A stretch of DNA of 64,000 nt from assembly GCF_900102465.1 (NCBI RefSeq), contig NZ_FNBW01000001.1, positions 186,557-250,556 on the forward strand. Direction: 5' to 3'. This stretch comes from Thalassobaculum litoreum DSM 18839. GTDB taxonomy: Bacteria > Pseudomonadota > Alphaproteobacteria > Thalassobaculales > Thalassobaculaceae. The first letter of the stretch is position 1. Each line of letters opens with the position of its first letter. Positions 41,839-49,774 of this stretch are shown here, piece after piece. A program made the translations under genes and the position numbers. The notes beneath the pieces are model-generated. The model was not told the DNA's origin. It worked only from the letters and a program-made list of their open reading frames with translations, and made no database searches.

Positions 41839-42024
41839 ATGGCGGTTCCCAAGCGTAAAACTACCCCGTCCAAGAGGGGCATGCGCCGGGCGCACGACAA
41901 GCTGACGTCCGATGCCTATGTCGAGAGCCCGGACACCGGCGAGCTGCACCGGCCGCACCACATCGATCTGAAGACCGGCATGTATCGCGGTCGCCAGGTG
42001 ATGAAGGTCAAGGAGCGGGTCTGA
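41839..42024 (+). CDS. rpmF: 50S ribosomal protein L32
   Basis: A 61-residue L32. [21 protein letters not shown] is the universal start, and [21 protein letters not shown] follows. It has no Cys zinc site, as usual for the alphaproteobacterial form. In many bacteria plsX and fabH follow; here a terminator and a GGDEF-like membrane protein gene follow instead. Confidence 0.98.
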   Translation: MAVPKRKTTPSKRGMRRAHDKLTSDAYVESPDTGELHRPHHIDLKTGMYRGRQVMKVKERV

Positions 42025-42068
42025 TCCCGGTCCGGCGGTGTTCGTCGAGCGCCGCGTCGAGATTGAAG

Positions 42069-42097
42069 AGCCCCGGTGTGCCGCATCGGGGCTTTTT
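42069..42097 (+). terminator. Rho-independent terminator after rpmF
   Basis: AGCCCCG at 42069-42075 pairs with CGGGGCT at 42087-42093, extended by G-T, T-A and G-C pairs, then TTTTT. It lies 45 bases after the rpmF stop. Confidence 0.88.
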
Positions 42098-42296
42098 CGC
42101 GTCCGACCTCCGGCCTTGGGACGATCGCGCCCTTAAACCCGGTGACGACGGGGCACGGATGGCGGGTCGCAACGGCGCTTGCCGCCAAGCGGAAGACCTC
42201 CGGCGAAAACGGCTCAGGCATGCAGTTACCGGCGTTGTCGCCGCGCCGTTTGGCGTGTAGGACTGGTCGCGAACTCGCACGAAGGGCGCCTTTCGC

Positions 42297-43577
42297 ATGG
42301 CTATTACGCTGGAAACCAGCAACTTTTTCCTCCTGCTGGCCCAAGCGTTCTCCTATTTCTGCGTAATGGCCGCGCTGTTCTGGGCGCGCCGCCGGGTCGG
42401 ACTCGGCGTGTTCCTGTGCGCGCTCGGGGTCATGCACTTCCTGGAGACCTATCTGGCGGCGGTGTTCTACATCCAGCTGCCCTTCGGGATCATCTCGCCG
42501 GGCTCCACGGTGCTGTTCTCCGGCAAGCTGCTGATGATCCTCCTGCTCTATATCAAGGAGGACGCCGCGACCGTGCGGCAGCCGATCTACGGCCTGCTGA
42601 TCGGCAACTTCCTGATCGTCGGGCTGGTGGTCGTGCTGCGCAACCACGAGGTCGTGCCCGCCGTGCCCGGACGCGAGCCGAACATCGCCTTCGTCGACGA
42701 GATGGGCTGGCTGATGGTCTGGGGGACGGCGCTGCTGTTCCTCGATTCCATCGGCGTCATCCTGCTCTACGAGCAACTCGGCCGCTGGTTGCGGAGCCAT
42801 CAGCTCGCCCGGATCTTCCTCGCCTCGGCGGCGATGCTGACCTTCGACCAGTTCGGCTTCTTCATGGCGCTGCACTACGTCACCGGGGCGCCCTGGCATG
42901 TGCTGTATGGCGGCTGGGCGGCGAAGATGGGGGCCGCATTGGTCTTCAGCCTCATGGTCTTCGCCTATCTGCGGCTGGTGGAGCGCCGGACCCGGGATCT
43001 GCTCCCGGCGCAGCTTTCCGACGTGTTTGATACGCTGACCTATCGCGAGCGGTATCTCGACCTGCTGGGCGAGAGCGGCCGGGACCGACTGACCGGGGCG
43101 CTCGACCGTGGGCGGTTCGATGCCATGGGGCAGGATCTGGTCGGGCCGACCCTGGCGACCGGCGAACCGGTGAGCCTGCTGGCCATCGACGTGGACGGTC
43201 TGGGCCGGATCAACGACGGTGAGGGGCGGCCCGCCGGGGATCTCATCCTGCGTGACCTGGCGCGCCTGCTGATCGGGACCATGGGCGATGGGCGCTGCCA
43301 CCTGTTCCGTCACGGCGGGGGTACCTTCGCCGTCGTGGCCCAGGGCCTGGACCATCCGACCGCGGTGGATCTGGCGGAGCTGCTGCGCCGCACCACCGCC
43401 CGGGCGGAGATGTCGGAGCGCGGCGCGATCGTGACGGTCAGCGTCGGCGTCGCCACCGCGCCGGAGGATGGTCGCGACCTGTATCGCGCCTACGCGGTTG
43501 CCGAGTCCCGCCTGCGCGAGGCCAAGGCGGCCGGCAAGGACCGGGTGGTCGGCCGCGACGGGGTGGTGCTGGGGTAG
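42297..43577 (+). CDS. Membrane protein with VUT-like transmembrane sensor and degenerate GGDEF domain
   Basis: A 426-residue two-part protein. Residues about 1-230 hold six or seven membrane helices, somewhat like queuosine-precursor transporters (VUT family), with MHFLETYLAAVFY and MLTFDQFGFFMALHYV. Residues about 255-425 form a GGDEF fold (LLAIDVDGLGRINDGEGRPAGDLILRDLA). The signature GGDEF is changed to GGGTF at residues 340-344, so diguanylate cyclase activity is probably lost. It may sense GTP or c-di-GMP or act only structurally. Start ATG 42297 follows AAGGG. It converges with the Ldh-family gene over a hairpin. Confidence 0.83.
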   Translation: MAITLETSNFFLLLAQAFSYFCVMAALFWARRRVGLGVFLCALGVMHFLETYLAAVFYIQLPFGIISPGSTVLFSGKLLMILLLYIKEDAATVRQPIYGLLIGNFLIVGLVVVLRNHEVVPAVPGREPNIAFVDEMGWLMVWGTALLFLDSIGVILLYEQLGRWLRSHQLARIFLASAAMLTFDQFGFFMALHYVTGAPWHVLYGGWAAKMGAALVFSLMVFAYLRLVERRTRDLLPAQLSDVFDTLTYRERYLDLLGESGRDRLTGALDRGRFDAMGQDLVGPTLATGEPVSLLAIDVDGLGRINDGEGRPAGDLILRDLARLLIGTMGDGRCHLFRHGGGTFAVVAQGLDHPTAVDLAELLRRTTARAEMSERGAIVTVSVGVATAPEDGRDLYRAYAVAESRLREAKAAGKDRVVGRDGVVLG

Positions 43578-43587
43578 GAGCGAGGAG

Positions 43588-43616
43588 CGGGCCGGTCCGT
43601 TACTCGGACCGGCCCG
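43588..43616. terminator. Bidirectional terminator hairpin
   Basis: A perfect 12-bp stem: 43588-43599 with 43605-43616, loop TTACT. It lies between the converging GGDEF-like and Ldh-family genes. Confidence 0.85.
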
Positions 43617-43621
43617 GGCCG

Positions 43622-44752
43622 TCAGCGCATCTCGACGTCGTTGACGCCCTTGGACCGGGCGGTGGCGACGATGTCGTCCCAGGCTTCGGCCGCCAGTGGC
43701 AGACCGGTCTTCAGCCGCTCCGCCATCACCATCTTCTCCTTCTCGCCCGGGATCAGCACATGGCCGCCCGGTTCGGTCGGGCGCGCCGACTTCACGAACT
43801 CCACGTAGTTGCGGACCTCCTCGGCGAACGGGTGGCCCATATGGGTGGGCACGCCGGTGACCGCCTCCAGGTTCACATAGATGGAGAACATGCCGTTGCA
43901 GAACGGCCGGTTCTGTTCCTCGCCGAGCGCGCCGGCGGTGCCGGAGCCGGTGAGAGCACCCGCCATCATCTCCATCAGGAAGTTCATGCCGAACCCCTTA
44001 TGGTCGCCGAAGGCCCGCAGGGCGCCGGGGCCCCTGGCCGGGTCGGGATACTGGCCCGGCGGGGTCTCGCCGTAGAGCGGCTTCGGGTCGCTGGTGATCG
44101 TGCCGTCGGCATCGACCAGGGAGCCGGCGGGAAGCGGCTTGCCGCCCTTGAGCGCCACCAGCGCCTTGCCCTCGGCCACCAGGGAGGTGGCGAAGTCGAG
44201 GATGATCGGGTCGTCGTCCGGCATCGGAATCCCGGCGCAGAACGGGTTGGTGCTGCCGCGCCGGTCGACACCGCCGAACGGGGCGACGATCAGCGAGCCG
44301 CGCACGTTGACCATGTGGATGGACACGATGCCCTGCGCCGCCGCCCGCTCGGCCCAGTCGCCGATGCGGCCGAGATGGCCGGAATTGCGCAGGGCGGTCA
44401 TCGCCACGCCGTGCTGCTTGGCCTTGGCGATGCCGATATCGACCGTCTGCTCGCCGATGCTCTGGCCGAAGCCGAATCGGCCGTCGATCACCGCGAAGCT
44501 CGGCTGGTCGAGCATGACCTCGATGGTCTGGTTCGGCACCTGCCGGCCGTCGTCGATCCACTGCACGTAGCGCGGCACGCGGATCACACCGTGGCTGTCA
44601 TGGCCGCGCAGGTTGGCGCCGGCCAGCCGGGTGATGATGGTCTCGGCCTCCTGAGGCGAGCAGCCGCTCGCCTCGAAGGTGGCCTTGCCGACCCGCTCCA
44701 TCACCTCGACCGGGACGAAGACCTCCTTGCCTTCGCGCCGAACAGCACTCAT
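43622..44752 (-). CDS. Malate/L-lactate/ureidoglycolate dehydrogenase family oxidoreductase (Ldh family)
   Basis: A 376-residue NAD(P)-dependent dehydrogenase of the unusual Ldh2/YbiC/AllD fold. LRGHDSHGVIRVPRYV contains the catalytic His; NSGHLGRIGDWAERAA and GSTNPFCAGIP are other conserved parts; DHKGFGMNFLMEMMAGALTGSG ends the core. Substrates of the family include malate, sulfolactate, ureidoglycolate and delta-pyrroline carboxylates. It overlaps the aldolase gene by 4 bases as the last gene of the four-gene leftward operon, which argues for a 2-hydroxyacid substrate. Confidence 0.92.
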   Translation of the reverse strand: MSAVRREGKEVFVPVEVMERVGKATFEASGCSPQEAETIITRLAGANLRGHDSHGVIRVPRYVQWIDDGRQVPNQTIEVMLDQPSFAVIDGRFGFGQSIGEQTVDIGIAKAKQHGVAMTALRNSGHLGRIGDWAERAAAQGIVSIHMVNVRGSLIVAPFGGVDRRGSTNPFCAGIPMPDDDPIILDFATSLVAEGKALVALKGGKPLPAGSLVDADGTITSDPKPLYGETPPGQYPDPARGPGALRAFGDHKGFGMNFLMEMMAGALTGSGTAGALGEEQNRPFCNGMFSIYVNLEAVTGVPTHMGHPFAEEVRNYVEFVKSARPTEPGGHVLIPGEKEKMVMAERLKTGLPLAAEAWDDIVATARSKGVNDVEMR

Positions 44753-45519
44753 CGGTCGCCCCCGCCGAGCTTGCGGAACTCGGCCACGCCGGCGGCCTGG
44801 GCGGCGGTGAAGATCCGCACGTCGCTGGCCAGGGTGAGGAAGTCGAAGCCCTGCTTCACCGCGTCCGCCATGAACGGCGGGTTCAGGCAGTGCATGCCGC
44901 ATTTCAGGCCGGCAGCCTTGGTCTTCTGCAGGATGCCGTCGATCACGCCGGCCATCTCCGGGTCGGTGTGGTCGAGCGCCGGCGGCTTGCCCATGGACAC
45001 GGCGAGGTCGCCCGGGCCGACATAGACGCCGGTCAGGTTCGGGGTCGCCAGGATGGCGTCCAGGTTGTCCACCGCCTGCACCGTCTCGATCATCGCCAGG
45101 GTGACGATCGTGTCGTTGGCGTTCTTGAAGTAGTCGGGATAGATCAGCCCGGCCCGGGTCGGCCCCGACGAGCGGTAGCCGCGCGGGGCGTACTGGCAGG
45201 CGCCGACGAAGCGGGCGGCCTCCTCGGCGGTGTTGATCATCGGGCAGATGATGCCAAGCGCGCCGCCGTCCAGCAGCTTCATGATGATGCCGGGCTCGTT
45301 CCACGGCACGCGGGCGAGCACGGTCTTGCCGTATCCGGTCACCGCCTGCATGAGCTCCAGCGCGCTCTGGTAGTCCACCAGCCCGTGCTGCAGGTCGAGG
45401 GTGAGGCTGTCGTAGTCCTGAAGCGCCGTGATCTCTGCCGTCACCGTGGACGGGATGGAGAGCCAGCCGTTGAGCGCGCCGCGATCGGCGGCCCAGACGT
45501 CGTGCAGGCGGCTTTTCAT
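44749..45519 (-). CDS. HpcH/HpaI family aldolase
   Basis: A 256-residue class II pyruvate-dependent aldolase. The catalytic His is in DLQHGLVDYQ, the catalytic Arg is in LARVPW, the metal Glu is in MIETVQAVDNLDAI, and the metal Asp is in GVYVGPGDLAVSMG. Such enzymes cleave 4-hydroxy-2-oxo acids to pyruvate and an aldehyde. It is the third gene in the leftward operon: 27 bases from the hydroxyacid dehydrogenase gene and overlapping the Ldh gene. Probable substrate is a 2-keto-3-deoxy sugar acid or similar. Confidence 0.93.
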   Translation of the reverse strand: MKSRLHDVWAADRGALNGWLSIPSTVTAEITALQDYDSLTLDLQHGLVDYQSALELMQAVTGYGKTVLARVPWNEPGIIMKLLDGGALGIICPMINTAEEAARFVGACQYAPRGYRSSGPTRAGLIYPDYFKNANDTIVTLAMIETVQAVDNLDAILATPNLTGVYVGPGDLAVSMGKPPALDHTDPEMAGVIDGILQKTKAAGLKCGMHCLNPPFMADAVKQGFDFLTLASDVRIFTAAQAAGVAEFRKLGGGDR

Positions 45520-45546
45520 GATGTTTCCTCCGGAAGTGGGGTCCCC

Positions 45547-46521
45547 TTAGCCGAGGACCTCCTTGTTGACGACCACGTCGGGGTCGAGGGTGCCGTCGAA
45601 GACCGCCAGGATGTTCTCCACGGTCTGGTAGGAGGAACGCTGCCGCGCCTCCAGGCTCATGCCGGCCGAATGCGGGGTCATGAGGATGTTCTTCTCACCG
45701 AAGAACGGATGGTCCATCGCCGGCTCCACGTCGAACACGTCCAGCCCGGCGCCGACCAGATGGCCGGATTTCACCGCGTCCAGAAGGGCCGGCTCGTCGA
45801 CGATGCCGCCGCGCGCGCAGTTGATCACCAGCGCGCCGGCGGGAAGGGCGTCGAACTCCTTCTTGCCGATCAGGCCGATGGTCTCCTTGTTGCGCGGGCA
45901 GTGGACGCTGACCATGTGGCACTCGCCCAGGACCGTGTGGAAGTCCGCCACCGGCTCCACACCCATCGCCCGGATCTTCTCGGGGTCGATATAGGGGTCG
46001 TAGCCGAACACCTTCATGTCGAAGGCGAGCGCCCGCTTGGCCAGCCGCGAGCCGATCCGGCCCAGGCCGCAGATCAGCAGGGTCCGGCCGGCGAGGTCGA
46101 AGGCTTCCACTTCCGACCTGCGGTTCCAGGTATTGGCGCGGACCATCGGGTCCAGCACATGCATCTGCTTGGCATGGACCAGCATGAACATCATCGCCTG
46201 CTCCGCCACCGACGGGGCGTTTGAGCGGGGCGCGATGCAGAGCGGGATCTTGCGCTCGGTCAGCGCGTCCTGGTCGACGCTGTCGTATCCCACGCCGTGG
46301 CGCGAGACGACCTGCAGGTTCGGCGCGTTGTCGATGACCAGCCGGTTGATCTGGGCGACGCGCACGCCGATGCCGTGGGCGTCGGCGGCGTGGCGCTTGA
46401 TCACTTCGGGATCGAGGGTGTCGATGACCTCCACCGTGATGTCGTCGCGCCCTTCGAGCAGGGCCATCCCGTGCTCGTGGATCGGGCCGACGATCAGCAC
46501 CTTCTTCTTGTTCGTGCTCAT
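45547..46521 (-). CDS. D-isomer-specific 2-hydroxyacid dehydrogenase
   Basis: A 324-residue NAD-dependent dehydrogenase. NAD-binding GLGRIGSRLA, then the catalytic Arg in NCARGGIVDEPAL, Glu in DVEPAMDHP and His in MTPHSAG form the active site. It oxidises or reduces 2-hydroxy/2-oxo acids such as hydroxypyruvate or phosphoglycerate-like substrates. In the leftward operon it follows the RraA-family gene by 10 bases. The combination suggests a 2-oxo/2-hydroxyacid pathway. Confidence 0.94.
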   Translation of the reverse strand: MSTNKKKVLIVGPIHEHGMALLEGRDDITVEVIDTLDPEVIKRHAADAHGIGVRVAQINRLVIDNAPNLQVVSRHGVGYDSVDQDALTERKIPLCIAPRSNAPSVAEQAMMFMLVHAKQMHVLDPMVRANTWNRRSEVEAFDLAGRTLLICGLGRIGSRLAKRALAFDMKVFGYDPYIDPEKIRAMGVEPVADFHTVLGECHMVSVHCPRNKETIGLIGKKEFDALPAGALVINCARGGIVDEPALLDAVKSGHLVGAGLDVFDVEPAMDHPFFGEKNILMTPHSAGMSLEARQRSSYQTVENILAVFDGTLDPDVVVNKEVLG

Positions 46522-46531
46522 GATGTCGGCC

Positions 46532-47236
46532 TCAGTGGATGTCGGCCGACTGGCCCATGGCGGCCTTGAGCTTGTCGAAGCTGAAATCCGGGGCGCGGGC
46601 GGCGTCGAGGATCACCGCCTCGCGGCGGGTCAGCAGGTCGATGGCGTCCGGCAGCTTCTTCACCGCTTCCGGCGGGATCACCACGGCGCCGTGGCGGTCG
46701 GCGTGGACGATGTCGCCGTCGTTCACCACCATGCCGAAGATGTTCACCTGGCCACCATGGTCGACCACATGGACATGGGCATGGCTCGGCCCGACCTTGC
46801 GGGCGAGGAGCTGGAAGCCGGGGGCGCTGGCGTCGAGGTCGCGGATCGAGCCGTCGGTGATCACGCCGAGGGCGCCGAGCCCCTTATGGATGGAGGTGTT
46901 CACCTCGCCCCAGAACGCGCCGAAGCCGGGCTCGCTGTCGAGATCCTGGATGACGGAGATGGACGGCGCCGGGCCGCCCTTGGCGACATACTCGTAATAG
47001 GCCTGGCGCGAGGCGACGTTCTCCGCCCCGGTGCGCTTGGGCGCCACCATCGCGCGGATCGTGGCGGTGCGGGCGTAGCCGCAGATCGGCTTCAGCTCCG
47101 GGAAGGCGCAGAACATCACGCCGGTGGTGAAGCCCAGGGCGCGCCGCTCCGGGTTGGTCACTTCCAGGCCGTTGCAGATCGTGGGGGTGTCCCACTCGGT
47201 CAGGCGTTCGAGATCAGCCGCCGTGATGTCGGTCAT
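46532..47236 (-). CDS. RraA-family protein (4-hydroxy-4-methyl-2-oxoglutarate aldolase-like)
   Basis: A 234-residue RraA/HMG-aldolase-fold protein. SHAHVHVVDHGGQVNIFGMVV, VNDGDIVHADRHGAVVIP and VITDGSIRDLDA hold the GD...R and metal-binding parts of the aldolase-type members. The first gene of the four-gene leftward operon. In this context it is more probably a catabolic aldolase or decarboxylase than the RNase E regulator. ATG 47236. Its promoter shares a 195-base divergent region with the PfkB gene. Confidence 0.9.
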   Translation of the reverse strand: MTDITAADLERLTEWDTPTICNGLEVTNPERRALGFTTGVMFCAFPELKPICGYARTATIRAMVAPKRTGAENVASRQAYYEYVAKGGPAPSISVIQDLDSEPGFGAFWGEVNTSIHKGLGALGVITDGSIRDLDASAPGFQLLARKVGPSHAHVHVVDHGGQVNIFGMVVNDGDIVHADRHGAVVIPPEAVKKLPDAIDLLTRREAVILDAARAPDFSFDKLKAAMGQSADIH

Positions 47237-47346
47237 CGTTTCTTCCCTATGGATGCTTTTGTCTTGGGCGGCGCCGGTCGGCCCACCCCTCTTGCCGCCT
47301 ACGATGGTGGCCCGAAGCCGTAAGGGGGCGCAAGCGGCCAAGGTGA

Positions 47347-47367
47347 GCTTTTCGCAATGTGGAACAG
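47347..47367. promoter_or_regulatory. Candidate IclR-type operator in the divergent promoter region
   Basis: Read on the minus strand, positions 47365-47349 give GTTCCACATTGCGAAAA. This resembles the TTCCGCATTGCGGAA pattern that I associate with IclR-family operators, with two differences in 15. It lies between the rraA-like and PfkB genes. The match is from memory and unverified. Confidence 0.35.
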
Positions 47368-47431
47368 TCCATAGGCTGTCCGGCGGCGGCGCGAGACCGC
47401 CTGAGGAAATGCCCAAGGGAGGAGAGACGGG

Positions 47432-48340
47432 ATGGATTTCGACCTGCTGTGTTTCGGCGAGGCGATGATGGAACTCACCCGGATGGGCTCCGGCGACTAC
47501 AAGGCCGGATACGGGGGCGATACCTCCAACTGCGCCATCGCCGCGGCCCGCCAGGGCGCGCGGGCGGGCTACATCACCGCCGTCGGCGACGACGCCTTCG
47601 GGCGCGAGTTGCTGGACCTGTGGCAGCGCGAGGCGGTGTCGACCGAGTTCGTGCGGGTCGACTCCACGGCACCCACCGGCCTCTACATCATCACCCCCAG
47701 CCCGGCCGGCCGGGACTTCGCCTATTACCGGGCGGGCTCGGCGGCCAGCCGCTATACCGCCGCCGATCTGCCGGTCGCGGCGCTGCGGCGGACGCGGATC
47801 GTTCAGCTCTCGGGGATCAGCCAGGCGATCGGCGCGGGTCCGCTTGCGGCCGGAACCGCCCTGATCGAGGCCGCCCGGCAGGCGGGATGCGAGGTCGCCT
47901 ACGACACCAACCTCCGGCTGAAGCTCTGGGACCTGGAGCAGGCCCGCGCGACCATGCATGCGGCGATGACGCGGTGCACGATCGCCCTGCCGTCGATCGA
48001 CGATTCGCGGGTCCTCACCGGCCTGGAGGACGCGGATGCCATCGCCGATGCGTATCTCGCCATGGGGCCTCGGGTCGTCGCCCTGAAGATGGGGGAGGCG
48101 GGGGCGATGATCGCAACCACAACGACGCGTGTGGTCATTCCGCCACACAGGGTCACGCCGGTCGACGCGACGGGGGCGGGCGACACCTTTGACGGCGCCT
48201 TTCTCGCCAGGCTGGCGGCCGGTGCCGACGCGGTCGACGCGGGTCGATATGCCGCGGTCGCGGCGGCCCTGACGACCACCGGATACGGAGCGGTTTCGCC
48301 GATCCCCCGCTTCGGGGAGGTCCAACCGGTATTGAGTTAA
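47432..48340 (+). CDS. PfkB-family sugar kinase (2-keto-3-deoxygluconate kinase-like)
   Basis: A 302-residue ribokinase-fold kinase. N-terminal LLCFGEAMMELTR and YGGDTSNCAIAAARQG are typical of KdgK. The C-terminal DATGAGDTFDGAFLARLA carries the catalytic Asp and anion hole. It likely phosphorylates 2-keto-3-deoxygluconate or a similar keto-deoxy sugar acid. GGGAGGAGAG precedes ATG 47432. It faces away from the leftward operon and is followed by the TRAP genes after 211 bases. Confidence 0.9.
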   Translation: MDFDLLCFGEAMMELTRMGSGDYKAGYGGDTSNCAIAAARQGARAGYITAVGDDAFGRELLDLWQREAVSTEFVRVDSTAPTGLYIITPSPAGRDFAYYRAGSAASRYTAADLPVAALRRTRIVQLSGISQAIGAGPLAAGTALIEAARQAGCEVAYDTNLRLKLWDLEQARATMHAAMTRCTIALPSIDDSRVLTGLEDADAIADAYLAMGPRVVALKMGEAGAMIATTTTRVVIPPHRVTPVDATGAGDTFDGAFLARLAAGADAVDAGRYAAVAAALTTTGYGAVSPIPRFGEVQPVLS

Positions 48341-48353
48341 ACCACAGAATTCG

Positions 48354-48372
48354 GATGGAGATTCCATCTTCA
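48354..48372 (+). terminator. Weak hairpin after the PfkB gene
   Basis: GATGGA at 48354-48359 and TCCATC at 48363-48368 around a GAT loop, then TTCATTT. A weak candidate terminator 14 bases after the stop. Confidence 0.4.
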
Positions 48373-48439
48373 TTTATGCTTCAAAACAGCAACGGTGAGA
48401 CGACAACCCCTGTATCCTTGCCAAATGGCAAATGGTCTA

Positions 48440-48497
48440 TTGACATAAACCGGACGTTTTCCGGTAAGGTGTCGGCGATCAATCGATCGTGTTGATC
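48440..48497 (+). promoter_or_regulatory. Promoter and operator candidates for the TRAP transporter operon
   Basis: TTGACA at 48440-48445 is a consensus -35; the -10 at 48463-48468 (GGTAAG) is poor. ACCGGA (48449-48454) and TCCGGT (48460-48465) form an inverted repeat between them. GATCAA (48477-48482) and TTGATC (48492-48497) form another downstream. Such arrangement suggests regulated, not constitutive, expression. Confidence 0.5.
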
Positions 48498-48551
48498 GTG
48501 AAATGCGGGCATAACAAAAACTAACCCGCAATAAAAAGGGAGGTTACCTCT

Positions 48552-49607
48552 ATGTCGTTGAATTTGTTGAAGAAGGCTGGCCTCGTGGCAGCTGCGGCGG
48601 CGTTTGTCCTGTCGGCTGGTGCGGGTGACGCTGAGGCCAAGAAGGTCCGATGGAAGATGCATTCGGCGTTCGGTACGAACGTCGCCGTGCTCGGCCCTGT
48701 CGGAGTTCGCATCACCGACTGGGTCAACAAGATCTCGGACGGCGATTTCGACATCAAGCTGTTCGAGCCGGGTGCACTGGCCGGTGGCTATGCCTATTAC
48801 GACCCGATCAGCCAGGGCGCGTTCGACGCGGCCTACGGTACGCCGGGCGCGAACCAGGGCAAGAACTCGGCTTTCGCGTTCCTGTCCACTTGGCCGTTCG
48901 GCCCGGGCGCGCTCGAGTTCAACGCGTGGCTCCAGTACGGCGGCGGTGTTGAGATCGGCAAGGAGCTCTATGCCCGCGACGGCATCGAGTACTTCTACTG
49001 CGGCATGATTCCGCCGGAGACTTCCGGCTGGTTCCGTGAGCCGATCGAGAGCCTCGACCAGCTGAAGGGCCTGAAGATGCGCTTCTTCGGCGTCGGCGCG
49101 AAGGTCATGCAGAAGCTCGGCGTGTCCACCCAGCAGCTTGCCGGCGGCGACATCTACCCGGCGCTGGAGCTCGGTACGATCGACGCGACCGAATTCTCCA
49201 TGCCGGCCATCGACCGGTCCTACGGCTTCTACCAGATCGCGAAGTACAACTACTTCCCGGGCTGGCACCAGCAGTCGACGACCAACGAGGTCCTGGTCAA
49301 CAAGGCCAACTGGGAAGGCCTGGAAGACGTGAAGAAGGCCCAGTTCGAGGTCGCCTGCAAAGCCAATATCGGCGTTGAGCTGGCCGAGGGCGAGGCGCTT
49401 CAGCCGGCGGCGATGATCGCCAACCAGAAGGACGGCGTCACCAACGTCACCTGGTCCGACGACGTCCTGAATACTCTGCGCGAGAAGTGGGAAGAGGTCC
49501 TGCAGGAGGAGCTCGCCGCGAACCCCGACGTTCAGAAACTCTGGGACAGCTACACGGCGTTCCACGAGGAGTACAAGGTCTGGGGCGAGATGGGCTACCT
49601 CAAGTAA
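48552..49607 (+). CDS. dctP: TRAP transporter substrate-binding protein (DctP/TakP type)
   Basis: A 351-residue periplasmic binding protein with a Sec signal peptide (LVAAAAAFVLSAGAGDAEA, cleaved near residue 29). It belongs to the COG4663-type 'mannitol/chloroaromatic' group that includes TakP, which binds 2-oxo acids. Family landmarks: GALEFNAWLQYGGG, GMIPPETSGWFREP, DATEFSMPAIDRSYGFYQIA. A strong GGGAGG ribosome site precedes ATG 48552. Two hairpins separate it from the permease genes, consistent with extra production of the binding protein. Confidence 0.95.
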   Translation: MSLNLLKKAGLVAAAAAFVLSAGAGDAEAKKVRWKMHSAFGTNVAVLGPVGVRITDWVNKISDGDFDIKLFEPGALAGGYAYYDPISQGAFDAAYGTPGANQGKNSAFAFLSTWPFGPGALEFNAWLQYGGGVEIGKELYARDGIEYFYCGMIPPETSGWFREPIESLDQLKGLKMRFFGVGAKVMQKLGVSTQQLAGGDIYPALELGTIDATEFSMPAIDRSYGFYQIAKYNYFPGWHQQSTTNEVLVNKANWEGLEDVKKAQFEVACKANIGVELAEGEALQPAAMIANQKDGVTNVTWSDDVLNTLREKWEEVLQEELAANPDVQKLWDSYTAFHEEYKVWGEMGYLK

Positions 49608-49623
49608 GCCTCACGACGCCTGG

Positions 49624-49648
49624 CCGGGGGTGGGACGACCACCCCCGG
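49624..49648 (+). terminator. Hairpin 1 between dctP and dctQ
   Basis: CCGGGGGTGG (49624-49633) pairs perfectly with CCACCCCCGG (49639-49648) around GACGA, 16 bases after dctP. Only TTGCTCT follows. Confidence 0.75.
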
Positions 49649-49668
49649 TTGCTCTGACTGCTTAGCTT

Positions 49669-49697
49669 ACGGCGGCGAGAAGCGCCGCCGTTTCTTT
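49669..49697 (+). terminator. Hairpin 2 (attenuating terminator) between dctP and dctQ
   Basis: ACGGCGGCG (49669-49677) pairs perfectly with CGCCGCCGT (49683-49691), loop AGAAG, followed by TTCTTT. It should act as a partial terminator within the operon. Confidence 0.82.
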
Positions 49698-49774
49698 ACC
49701 GACTGTCAGATTGGACGCGGCCGGCGCATGCGTGCGTCGAGGCCGAGGCGTAGCAACCAACCGAAAGCAGAGAG

